A stretch of DNA of 41,312 nt from positions 1 through 41,312 of the IMG/VR virus record IMGVR_UViG_3300030382_003620; one strand, 5' to 3'. Position 1 is the first letter of the stretch, and every line of letters begins with the position of its first letter. This stretch comes from a virus. The notes under the pieces are model-generated. The model searched no databases and was not told where the DNA came from. It saw nothing but the letters and a program-made list of their open reading frames with translations. This document shows positions 30,933 through 38,327 of this stretch, piece after piece. Position numbers and translations under genes: made by a program.

Positions 30933-31917
30933 TGAGAAGGATATCGTTCCAATGGATCAGGGGGACCTCAACTGGGGTTCCATTAAGAAATTCCTCACAG
31001 CAAACATGACGCATCCGCCCACCGATGACGAGGTTCGGATGTTCCTTGCAATCTGTCAGCAGAGTGGGCTCAATCCTTTTACCCAAGAGGTCTACGGGAT
31101 TAAGTATTCTGCGAAGGATAAGATGCAGATCATCACGAGCAAGGACGCATTCGTGAAACGGGCGCGGGCGCACCCACAATTCAAAGGACTGGAAGCAGGG
31201 ATCATTGTTATCCGAGAAGGGAAGGTCGAGGAACTGGTTGGATCTTTCATGCTGGGGAACGACAAGCTCGTGGGTGGATGGGCACGGGCACACCTCAAAG
31301 ATATGTCCGTTCCATTCGAGGACAAGGTGGCACTGGACGAGTACGACAAGGGACGCGGGACATGGAATACACTCCAGAAAACCATGATCCGAAAAGTTGC
31401 TATCGTACACGTCTTACGCGAAGCATTTCCCGAAGTTTTTAGTAAGGTCTATGACGAGTCCGAGATGGATCAGGCGCACCCCAACAGGGACCTAATCAAG
31501 GACATACAAAAGAAGCAAGAGGTTGGGGAAGCCACGATTGTCGAGACGGAATCCGTGACAAAGGAACCACCTGCTCCACTAAATCCTGTCTTACCTGAAA
31601 CGGAAGTCACCATACCCGAAACGGAAGTCATCGAGACTGCAACTGAACTCCCCCAGACTGTCGAGAAGGAGGAGGAAATATTCCCAGATGATGAAGGGGC
31701 TTCCAATGGTGACGAAATAGCAGGTGGGAAGATCCTGATGGCTGAAGGTGGGCTTACTCTTAACTTTGGAAAGCACAAAGGTAAGCTCCTCTACAACGTT
31801 GCTCGTAACACGGAAGACAAGGAGTACCTCAAATGGATACTCGAACAGGACTTCGATGATGACCTCAAGAGCATCATTAGAGACGAGCTAAATATGGCAG
31901 AAGCTGAGTCTGCATAA
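30916..31917 (+). CDS. Bet/RecT-type single-strand annealing protein with ExoX-like C-terminal domain
   Basis: ATG 30916 follows AGGAGG. The N-terminal domain (about 20-185) has FLAICQQSGLNPFTQEVYGI, then MQIITSKDAFVKRARAHPQF, the conserved core of Red-beta/RecT annealing proteins. A disordered acidic Pro/Glu linker follows (about 200-275). The last 50 residues (LNFGKHKGKLLYNVARNTED, YLKWILEQDFDDDL) match the small GKHKGK domain found at the C terminus of exodeoxyribonuclease X-like proteins. It would coat and anneal single strands during replication-linked recombination. No partner exonuclease is visible in the window apart from the nuclease-like gene at 34890. Confidence 0.85.
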   Translation: MAAQNNEKDIVPMDQGDLNWGSIKKFLTANMTHPPTDDEVRMFLAICQQSGLNPFTQEVYGIKYSAKDKMQIITSKDAFVKRARAHPQFKGLEAGIIVIREGKVEELVGSFMLGNDKLVGGWARAHLKDMSVPFEDKVALDEYDKGRGTWNTLQKTMIRKVAIVHVLREAFPEVFSKVYDESEMDQAHPNRDLIKDIQKKQEVGEATIVETESVTKEPPAPLNPVLPETEVTIPETEVIETATELPQTVEKEEEIFPDDEGASNGDEIAGGKILMAEGGLTLNFGKHKGKLLYNVARNTEDKEYLKWILEQDFDDDLKSIIRDELNMAEAESA

Positions 31918-31980
31918 ACCACAACATGAGGTGGGGGCTTTACCATTTTCTCCCCCACCTCGCCAAACAAAGGAGAACAG

Positions 31981-32292
31981 ATGGACATCATTCAGATGCA
32001 CAATGACGATATGGAACGGCGTCGGTCCGTGCAGACACAGGTCTGCGATCTCTACGGGAACAACTGCTGTGACAAACACTGGGAACAGAATGCAGGGGGT
32101 CGTGAGAGACAGGAACAACAACGCCAGCACAAGGAAGAGATGCGGTTACAAGAAAAACAGATCGGTCTTCTGACACAACTCCTCGATCACCGCGCAGACC
32201 CCTTCCTTGCCCCACCGCCATCACCGGAGCCGCGACTTCCAGAACCACCGAAGGGCTGGAAGCCGAAAGAACGAGTCAGGAGGACGTTATGA
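31981..32292 (+). CDS. Unknown early protein, 103 aa
   Basis: ATG 31981 follows AAAGGAGAACAG. The N-terminal half has VCDLYGNNCCDKHW (Cys/His group). The middle is a Gln/Glu/Arg-rich helix (RERQEQQRQHKEEMRLQEKQ), and the C terminus is Pro-rich (PFLAPPPSPEPRLPEPPKGW). It is coupled by ATGA to the ATPase gene, so it may be an accessory factor for replication. No family is recognised. Confidence 0.6.
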   Translation: MDIIQMHNDDMERRRSVQTQVCDLYGNNCCDKHWEQNAGGRERQEQQRQHKEEMRLQEKQIGLLTQLLDHRADPFLAPPPSPEPRLPEPPKGWKPKERVRRTL

Positions 32293-33647
32293 CAGAACCA
32301 CGGAAAGACCACATCCCTCTCGTCACATCATTCGGAGTTGGGAATGTCGGTCACTACAAGGCCGTCTGGCCCCAGTTGGAAGTCAACGCCGAGGTGACCC
32401 AAGTGTCGTCTCACAGCAACAACAAGTACCTTGAATCCTATGTCGAGTTCTATACTGGTACAAAGAAGAGACTTGATAGCGAAGGGAATCCAACGAACCT
32501 GTTTGACCACAGTTCTTTGGACCTCAAGAATATCCCACCGACGGGAAGTTTTATTCGGTCTTTGAAAGACTCGTACGATCCAGATTATCCGTGGCTGCCA
32601 ATGTTGAAGTCACTCGCTGCCATTGTGAAAAGGCTCTACTATCAGGGGTCACCTGTTGTTCGACTTGGGACAAAGCAAGAAGATGCGCCTCGTATGCCGT
32701 GGCTCATTGACGGTCTCATTCAGAAGAACCAACCAACAATGGTATATGGGAAAGGATCATCAGGAAAAAGCTGGCTTGGAGTTGTGGTATCCACCTTGGT
32801 TCATGCAGGGATGAGTGACGAGAAATCACAGATGGATGTCGCAGAACAGATGAATGTCCTGTATCTGGATTACGAGACAAGCCAGAACGAAATAGAGCAA
32901 CGCTCACAACTCGTTCGTGCTGGTCTGGGTATCCCAGAGGACGCACCATCCTTCTTCTACAAGAGGTGCATACGCGGACTGTACGAAGAGATCGTGGACA
33001 TCGCACGCGAATGCCGGGAAAAAGACATCGGCCTTGTCGTGGTGGATTCCGTGGGAAGTGCCGTAGGAGGGGAACCGGAAAACGCAAAAACCGTCCTCGA
33101 CTTTTTCGCAGCACTGCGTTCCATTGGAGACAGTGAAAACACGGTCACTGCATTCCTGATCGACCATGTGAACAAGGATAATATCCTGTTCGGCTCTGTC
33201 TATAAAACCAACCAGAGCAGACAAATCTTTGAGATATCAGCGAAGGGTAGTGCAGGGCAGACACAGATTCCCTTTTCATTACGGCACAAAAAAGCGAACA
33301 ACTCTCCGATGGGGAAGCCAATGGGTTTCTCCATTGATTTCCTACCGGGTCGCGTGGAACTCAAGCGTGATGACAGCAACGCCACGAGTGGGTCCGAATC
33401 CACTCAGAAAATGAACGCTGCAATTGTTGCATCCGTCCTTGAGGGGGGATGTACCCCGGATGAACTCGTCAAGAGGGTCAAGAAAAGGACAGAAAAAACA
33501 AAATCAATCGAAGACCTTCGCTCGACGATATCGAAGTTTAATGCAAAAGAAAGAGCGAACCCAGAGGGAGATGTGATTCGAGAGATTATACGACACGATG
33601 ACAACATCTATCGGATCACAGAAACAACCGTATCGGAGACACTGTAG
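32289..33647 (+). CDS. RepA/RecA-like replicative ATPase (helicase), 452 aa
   Basis: Residues 1-115 are an N-terminal module with no catalytic motif. The ATPase core follows: MVYGKGSSGKSW gives Walker A (154-161), VLYLDYETS (190-198) is the acidic strand typical of RepA/AAA_25 proteins, GLVVVDS (248-254) is Walker B, and AFLIDHVNK follows with sensor-like residues. The last 70 residues look like a winged helix (AIVASVLEGGCTPDELVKRV), which could bind the origin. Hexameric RepA-like helicases unwind DNA at phage and plasmid origins. A multi-arm inverted repeat lies 10 bases downstream, which supports an origin role. Confidence 0.8.
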   Translation: MTEPRKDHIPLVTSFGVGNVGHYKAVWPQLEVNAEVTQVSSHSNNKYLESYVEFYTGTKKRLDSEGNPTNLFDHSSLDLKNIPPTGSFIRSLKDSYDPDYPWLPMLKSLAAIVKRLYYQGSPVVRLGTKQEDAPRMPWLIDGLIQKNQPTMVYGKGSSGKSWLGVVVSTLVHAGMSDEKSQMDVAEQMNVLYLDYETSQNEIEQRSQLVRAGLGIPEDAPSFFYKRCIRGLYEEIVDIARECREKDIGLVVVDSVGSAVGGEPENAKTVLDFFAALRSIGDSENTVTAFLIDHVNKDNILFGSVYKTNQSRQIFEISAKGSAGQTQIPFSLRHKKANNSPMGKPMGFSIDFLPGRVELKRDDSNATSGSESTQKMNAAIVASVLEGGCTPDELVKRVKKRTEKTKSIEDLRSTISKFNAKERANPEGDVIREIIRHDDNIYRITETTVSETL

Positions 33648-33656
33648 GTAGCACAT

Positions 33657-33748
33657 GATGATGCGTGACATTTCCATACAAAACCCTCTATAGAACCAAC
33701 GTTAAATCTATAGATTGGAAACGGTAAAACACCGGGTCACGCATTATC
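33657..33748. other. Nested inverted repeat, candidate replication origin or structured RNA
   Basis: Outer arms GATGATGCGTGAC (33657-33669) and GTCACGCATTATC (33736-33748) pair with one mismatch. Inside, TTTCCA (33671) pairs with TGGAAA (33716), and two copies of the self-complementary TCTATAGA (33687, 33707) flank ACCAACGTTAAA. The 92-base element fills most of the only sizeable gap in this part of the operon and follows the RepA-like ATPase gene. Confidence 0.5.
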
Positions 33749-33766
33749 GCCAGAAAGGAGACAGAC

Positions 33767-34000
33767 ATGACGAGCCAGAAAGAACCAGACAAACCAAAGA
33801 CATTGCTTGAGGTCTTCACGGACGAAGAGGAAGACGAAGATATACAGTGTAGCCTCTGCCAGAAAGATGTCGCAGCCGGGAACCATGTGTACGGTGCATG
33901 TCATGACTGTGCAAGACGAACGATTACAGATGCGGCATGGCATCAGGCAGTCAAGAAGTTAGAACTGAAGGATGTCGTGATAAAAAGCGCACGGAAGTGA
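33767..34000 (+). CDS. Small zinc-ribbon protein, 77 aa
   Basis: ATG 33767 is 6 bases after AAAGGAG. The acidic N terminus (LLEVFTDEEEDEDIQ) is followed by a classic two-knuckle ribbon CSLCQKDVAAGNHVYG then ACHDCARR. The end is helical. It overlaps the RusA gene by GTGA, so it could be a small regulator or partner of the resolvase. No specific family is recognised. Confidence 0.65.
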   Translation: MTSQKEPDKPKTLLEVFTDEEEDEDIQCSLCQKDVAAGNHVYGACHDCARRTITDAAWHQAVKKLELKDVVIKSARK

Positions 34001-34389
34001 GCTTCATCATTCACCTTGGTCGATTGCCTAATCGGACACTCAGCCCCAATGCTCGTCAGCATTGGAGCAAATCATACAAGGTGAAGAAAGAATTCAAAGA
34101 AGAAGTCTTCTGGATTTGCCATGAGCAGGGCATCCCACCGCAACCCATCGACCCTGCTCATATCACTATCACGTGGGTTTCCAAGGACAAACGGAAGAGA
34201 GACATTGATAACCTCTTTGCCAGCATGAAGAGTGCAATCGATGGCCTTGTCGAGGCACGAGTGATCGAAGACGACAGTGCGAATCACGTCACCTACACAC
34301 TACGCTATGAACAGGGAGAGGAAGCAGACACGGTTATTCAGGTTGACCCGTCGGGAGAGGTGTCCGACGGGTCGATGTGTGGCTCATAA
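33997..34389 (+). CDS. rusA: RusA-type Holliday junction resolvase
   Basis: The start is GTG 33997, overlapping the stop of the upstream gene (GTGA); the frame is open further upstream but inside that gene. Of 130 residues, LSPNARQHWSKSYKVKKEF is the usual N-terminal motif (P-N-x-x-x-x-x), and KDKRKRDIDNLFASMKSAID supplies the catalytic Asp69 and Asp71, with Asp92/93 in RVIEDDSANH. RusA resolves four-way junctions formed by recombination, which fits with the Bet protein upstream. Length and all three acidic positions are intact. Confidence 0.88.
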   Translation: MSFIIHLGRLPNRTLSPNARQHWSKSYKVKKEFKEEVFWICHEQGIPPQPIDPAHITITWVSKDKRKRDIDNLFASMKSAIDGLVEARVIEDDSANHVTYTLRYEQGEEADTVIQVDPSGEVSDGSMCGS

Positions 34390-34469
34390 GGAGGGAAACC
34401 ACACATCGGTATTGTAACAAGTGTGGGAAGCCACATCTCGACTCCCCACTGAGATGGAAATCCACCTAG
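34377..34469 (+). CDS. Possible 30-aa Cys-knuckle peptide
   Basis: A frame from GTG 34377, overlapping the end of the resolvase gene, reads WLIRRETTHRYCNKCGKPHL and on to a TAG at 34469. The CNKCGKPH knuckle looks protein-like. The start lies inside a 9-bp stem (GATGTGTGG/CCACACATC) and the ribosome site is poor. It may be the remnant of a longer zinc-ribbon gene. Confidence 0.3.
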   Translation: MWLIRRETTHRYCNKCGKPHLDSPLRWKST

Positions 34470-34534
34470 CTTACATAGGTCGGGAGAGTACGATCCTATG
34501 GGCGGGTGGAATGGTCAGTATAAAGGAGAAGAAG

Positions 34535-34750
34535 ATGGATGAAAAGATCAAACGCCCTCCCATGCGGAAGTCACGCATGATGTTAGACATCGAGGAGAAA
34601 CACGGAGAACAGTTGGAGACCCTGCTCCCACGCCTCTACAACGAGATGGGTCTCCCTGCAATGGTTGAGGAACTGGGGGTGAACAAGTCAACGCTCTGGT
34701 ACTGGTTCCTGAAAATAGGAATGCGAATCGAAAGGGTAGCGACACGGTGA
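34535..34750 (+). CDS. Helix-turn-helix protein, 71 aa
   Basis: The start is set at ATG 34535 with AAAGGAG upstream; an upstream in-frame region lacks a site. The C-terminal half (LPRLYNEMGLPAMVEELGVN, then KSTLWYWFLKIGM) is a homeodomain-like helix-turn-helix of the type seen in small phage regulators and terminase-like DNA-binding proteins. The N terminus is basic (KIKRPPMRKSRMM). As the last early gene it is a candidate early-to-late switch. Target unknown. Confidence 0.7.
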   Translation: MDEKIKRPPMRKSRMMLDIEEKHGEQLETLLPRLYNEMGLPAMVEELGVNKSTLWYWFLKIGMRIERVATR

Positions 34751-34775
34751 AAGTGTGACACGTGTCACACTTTCA
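34748..34775. promoter_or_regulatory. CACGTG palindrome 9, between convergent operons
   Basis: A perfect 28-base palindrome (TGAAAG/CTTTCA arms, core TGTGACACGTGTCACA) that contains the TGA stop of the last early gene and ends 7 bases before the stop of the convergent 30-aa gene. As a symmetric hairpin it could end or protect messages from both sides. There is no adjacent T-run. Confidence 0.85.
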
Positions 34776-34781
34776 CATCAC

Positions 34782-34874
34782 CTAGTACTTCTTCGCTTTT
34801 TTCGCCGCCTTCTTTCCCTTGGGTGTGTATGGGAACTTCTTGACCTTCCCTGATTTCGTTTTCACTGTCGGCAT
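34782..34874 (-). CDS. Tiny Lys-rich basic peptide, 30 aa
   Basis: ATG 34874 is 6 bases after AAGGAG on the minus strand. The product is MPTVKTKSGKVKKFPYTPKG followed by KKAAKKAKKY. Very small Lys-rich proteins with the KKFPYTxKGKxAAKKA pattern are frequent in phage genomes near virion genes, with unknown function, possibly DNA condensation or head interior. It is the last gene of the right-hand minus-strand block. Confidence 0.7.
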   Translation of the reverse strand: MPTVKTKSGKVKKFPYTPKGKKAAKKAKKY

Positions 34875-34889
34875 AACCAGTCTCCTTGT

Positions 34890-35438
34890 CTACAAATCCA
34901 TTCTTAACTGTGACTCACCCAACTCAACCGGGTCGAGTCTTCGGATAGTAAGATTGTACATGTTCCGATGTGTAACAAAATTATTTCTCCCGTCCACATC
35001 TCCTTGAAGGATCATAGATGATTCACTGAAATACGCATCAGGGTCCTTCTTCCCTAAAAGCCAAACATGTTTCAAGTCGTGGTATTCACGATGTCCCTCA
35101 CTGCTTAAGCTCCACCCTCCAAACTCCAGACTGACGAAAATATACAGATCAGGTTTTTGGTGTGTGCTCGTCTCCGCAATGGAAACATCATAGTCGAGTT
35201 TCGGAGGGACAGTTCTGCGCTTTGTTTTGATCTCGATCCTTCGTCCCGACTTAAGCAGATCGTAGTCTCGATCATTGGGGATCATCGTCGCATCGATATA
35301 CTGAGCAACAGCACACTCGCCAAGATACCCTGCAATATTTCCCTGTCCACCCGTGATGGAATTCCGCAGTGCACCCAAATCGGATGCCATGACCTCTGCT
35401 TTCTGTACCATCTCGTCTGTATGGGGGATTATTCGCAC
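34890..35438 (-). CDS. PD-(D/E)XK-like nuclease candidate, 182 aa
   Basis: GTG 35438 follows AAGGA. NIAGYLGECAVAQYI (Glu41), DRDYDLLKSGRRIEIKTKRR (Asp60 and E69-x-K71) have the E...D...ExK layout of the restriction-endonuclease fold. Similar proteins occur in phages and act as exo- or endonucleases. Being in the late direction, it might process DNA ends for packaging or degrade host DNA. It could also serve as partner nuclease of the Bet protein, but it is on the other strand. The active-site call is by eye. Confidence 0.6.
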   Translation of the reverse strand: MRIIPHTDEMVQKAEVMASDLGALRNSITGGQGNIAGYLGECAVAQYIDATMIPNDRDYDLLKSGRRIEIKTKRRTVPPKLDYDVSIAETSTHQKPDLYIFVSLEFGGWSLSSEGHREYHDLKHVWLLGKKDPDAYFSESSMILQGDVDGRNNFVTHRNMYNLTIRRLDPVELGESQLRMDL

Positions 35439-35514
35439 GCGAAGGGTCCTTTTCCCTGACTCTTACTATTGCTTTTGAAATAAAACGCTCATATTTTGAT
35501 CTGAGAGCCTCGTC

Positions 35515-38013
35515 CTAGCTAGTCTTGACCTCATGAAGCGTTAAATCAACAATCTTCCGTACGTTTTCGTCATCTGCGTTGGAAACATCAATCGAAACAT
35601 ATCTCTCGACCTTATCCACGATCCGGGCTGAAACTCCAGCAGGATCGACATCGGTGTAGAGCGTGACGTTTGCGTCCTGATCGCGCATCGTGTTGAGGTT
35701 TGCAGAGATCGCCGTACCCAGTTCGTTCGATGTCGTGTTGTTTCGTAATTGCTGTGAGTCCTCGACGTACGCACTAAATCTCCACCTTCGTAATCTCGGT
35801 GGGGACCACACGGCGTGGGTAATGATTGACGTAACCACGGGAGTTGTCGCTGGCTGTCCCGTCGATTGCAGGGTTGTTGTCTCCATAGTTAATCGCAGTC
35901 GAAGACGCTGACCCGTCGTCTGTGTTGGGAAGGAAATCGTTTGCGATGGAGATGTCGTGAAAGATCCGACGCTCGTCCATGACGTTTCGTTATCAACCTG
36001 ATACTCCACGCCAACAATATTTGATGAGGAAAGAGATTCAGATTCCAACGTCACCTTGGTAAATTGTTTTGTGATATCTGGGAAGTTCGCATCCCAGTAG
36101 CTCGTGACAAATGTTCCTTTATAGACCATCTTCGGCGTGCTCTGCAATGATGGGTTCTCATGATCCTGTGGAAGCTCGACCTGTACAATGGACTGGTACT
36201 TTGTCGTGTCACTGTCATCGTTGATATCTGCTGCGCTTCCGATAATCAAAAGTGAGCGTCCATGTATCAACATGTTTGCATTCGGCGCATCACTGGACGA
36301 AGGGCTTTGAAGGTTTGGTATCTCCAGTATCTGGTGGGCAACCCAGCGTATCCCCGTTTCCCCGTCACTCTGCTGACGCAGCGCAAGGAGATGAGCGTTC
36401 CCTCCTGCACTCAGCGATGAATCCTTTTGCAAGACATAGAGCCATTCACCATCCGAGCACATTGCCATGACATAGTTCGAGCTATCTGCATTGCTCTCCC
36501 CACCAATCAACCATCCGAAGGGTTCCCAGAATGGGATATCTGACCCGGCAAAAAAGATCCGCAGCATCCCGTAGTTGGGCTTTCCAACAAACAAGCTGTC
36601 TCCATAAACAGCACCCGCAGAATACGCAACGGAATTTGAAACACTGGTTCCTCGTGGTGTTAGGTCTCCCTGTAGTATGTTGACGAACCGTTCGTATTCC
36701 GTGTCTGATCGTGCGAATCGATACATATAGATACCATTGGTCTTCGCAACAACGATTGTCCCGGCAAAGGTATACATCCGCGTGAATACACCATCACTGT
36801 CCCCCACGAAATAGGGTGTCGAGTATGCACCATTACTGTTTGTCGGAGAGATAGATGTTGTTACCCTCTGTGTGTCGAGGGCCTTCCAGAGTGCGAGGTC
36901 ACCGTTCATATTGTCCCCAACACCAAAACGATCAGACCTCTCCAAAGGGTCACCAAGATTTGAACTGGTGTATGTGGGGCTCGTCGCCTCCGGGTCGCTT
37001 GAATAGCTGTACGCCGTTCCATCTCCCAGTGCGACATACAGGGATGATCCGTAGACAGAAAGATCCGTAACATCTGCACCTGCTTTTGTTGATGGGAATG
37101 AAGGCCGACCACTTGATAAGGTAACCGGGACATCATTCTGTCGGAAGACATACGGGCCAAGGTTGAAGTATGCTTTCCCGTTCAGGTTCGCAATCGCAGT
37201 CCGTTGACTCTCACCCGTCTCTGTTCCCACCGTGAGGTACAGTTGGTCCACATAGACAGTCGCATCAGCAATCACCTCGACCTTGAACGTGACTTTCGTT
37301 GTCGAAGCGTGCAACGTATGGCTGGCTGTAATATTGATCCACTCGTCCGTCTCTGTCGATGTCCCCCCATTGGTGCTGCTCAATCCACTCCCAGCAGCAT
37401 CCGACACAACAATACGGACAGCGTTTATCGCGCTCTGTTTGACCCATGCCCCAAAGACCACGGCTTCCCCGGCAAGTTTCGTCGCGCCCGTGTTTTCTTG
37501 ACTGATGGACACGTCGGCCCCCGAACGAATCATCTTTGCCGATGCGACACCTTCGTGAATATTTGCCGCTCCTGTTTCACGGGCAATGGAACCACCACTC
37601 CCCACTGACTCGACCCAACTTCGCAGAAGGCTTGTACTCGTCCATCCCTCAAGCCCCAGATCAGCAAACAATGGTCCTCCACGCTCTGCGTAGGGAGAAA
37701 GGTTTAACCGATTGGCAAACCGTGCGTCCACACCCTTTGATTCGAGATAGCGGAAGGGATCGTTCTCTGCATAATATGTTTTCCCGAATCCGTTATGCCA
37801 TGATCGTTGCGCCCAGACAATCTCCTGATCTGGTGGAAGGCTTGCATAGGAAACAGAATCTTGGGGAATCGGTGATTGAACAGGAGGGAGGATATCCTCG
37901 ATCATGGATAACTGACCGTTCTCATCACGGACAACGATCAGACCTTGTATCGTGGACGGGCTCGCTGCCCCGTCGTCGATTACGATGTCGTAATCTTCAC
38001 CTGCTTTAGGCAT
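35515..38013 (-). CDS. Large tail/virion protein with CBM-like and propeller-like regions, 832 aa
   Basis: The start ATG 38013 overlaps the upstream stop (TAATG). Residues about 125-275 form a jelly-roll like carbohydrate-binding module 4/9 (VVFGAWVKQSAINAVRIVVS, then DATVYVDQLYLTVGTETGE). Residues about 290-620 are beta-rich with repeated short blades (LYVALGDGTAYSYS, GDLALWKALDTQR, GMLRIFFAGSDIPFWEP), suggesting a beta-propeller. The last 200 residues are again beta-rich. It is probably a tail-hub or receptor-contacting protein. Confidence 0.6.
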   Translation of the reverse strand: MPKAGEDYDIVIDDGAASPSTIQGLIVVRDENGQLSMIEDILPPVQSPIPQDSVSYASLPPDQEIVWAQRSWHNGFGKTYYAENDPFRYLESKGVDARFANRLNLSPYAERGGPLFADLGLEGWTSTSLLRSWVESVGSGGSIARETGAANIHEGVASAKMIRSGADVSISQENTGATKLAGEAVVFGAWVKQSAINAVRIVVSDAAGSGLSSTNGGTSTETDEWINITASHTLHASTTKVTFKVEVIADATVYVDQLYLTVGTETGESQRTAIANLNGKAYFNLGPYVFRQNDVPVTLSSGRPSFPSTKAGADVTDLSVYGSSLYVALGDGTAYSYSSDPEATSPTYTSSNLGDPLERSDRFGVGDNMNGDLALWKALDTQRVTTSISPTNSNGAYSTPYFVGDSDGVFTRMYTFAGTIVVAKTNGIYMYRFARSDTEYERFVNILQGDLTPRGTSVSNSVAYSAGAVYGDSLFVGKPNYGMLRIFFAGSDIPFWEPFGWLIGGESNADSSNYVMAMCSDGEWLYVLQKDSSLSAGGNAHLLALRQQSDGETGIRWVAHQILEIPNLQSPSSSDAPNANMLIHGRSLLIIGSAADINDDSDTTKYQSIVQVELPQDHENPSLQSTPKMVYKGTFVTSYWDANFPDITKQFTKVTLESESLSSSNIVGVEYQVDNETSWTSVGSFTTSPSQTISFPTQTTGQRLRLRLTMETTTLQSTGQPATTPVVTSIITHAVWSPPRLRRWRFSAYVEDSQQLRNNTTSNELGTAISANLNTMRDQDANVTLYTDVDPAGVSARIVDKVERYVSIDVSNADDENVRKIVDLTLHEVKTS

Positions 38014-38327
38014 TAGTCAAACCACACAGCGTAGGCTTTTCCATCATCGCTCCCTGTCCGAATGAATCGGAGATTACTAAGCATGTCATAGTTATTCCTA
38101 CCGTCCATGAAATCCAGCACGTCCCCAACGGGAAGTGGAAGGTTCGATGTTGTGGCTGCTGTCCCATCGAAGCTCACACTGACCGTCGCATCCTGAATCA
38201 GGATGAAAGCATGTCTCGCCCTGTCTGGAACAGTCAGGGAAACAGAGCTACTGGATACCGTGAGGGTCTGGTCACCCGCGCTCTCGTAGCTTCGATTTGA
38301 CTTCCCAATCGTATAAACAAGTGACAT
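38013..38327 (-). CDS. Small virion-associated protein, divergent third copy (104 aa)
   Basis: Related to the two 94-aa proteins at the window ends: QTLTVSSSSVSLTVPDRARH corresponds to KLTVSSSSVALASVPTSAHR, and LRFIRTGSDDGKAYAVWFD to their ends. Here it lies between the 459-aa and 832-aa genes with TAATG overlaps on both sides, not beside a fibre gene. The repeated use of this fold suggests a small adaptor or capping subunit. Confidence 0.7.
   Translation of the reverse strand: MSLVYTIGKSNRSYESAGDQTLTVSSSSVSLTVPDRARHAFILIQDATVSVSFDGTAATTSNLPLPVGDVLDFMDGRNNYDMLSNLRFIRTGSDDGKAYAVWFD

Noticed and set aside
20619-34775. The CACGTG palindromes as intrinsic terminators
   Set aside because: None has a T-run after the stem, and most lie a few bases before a ribosome site of a gene that must be expressed from the same promoter.
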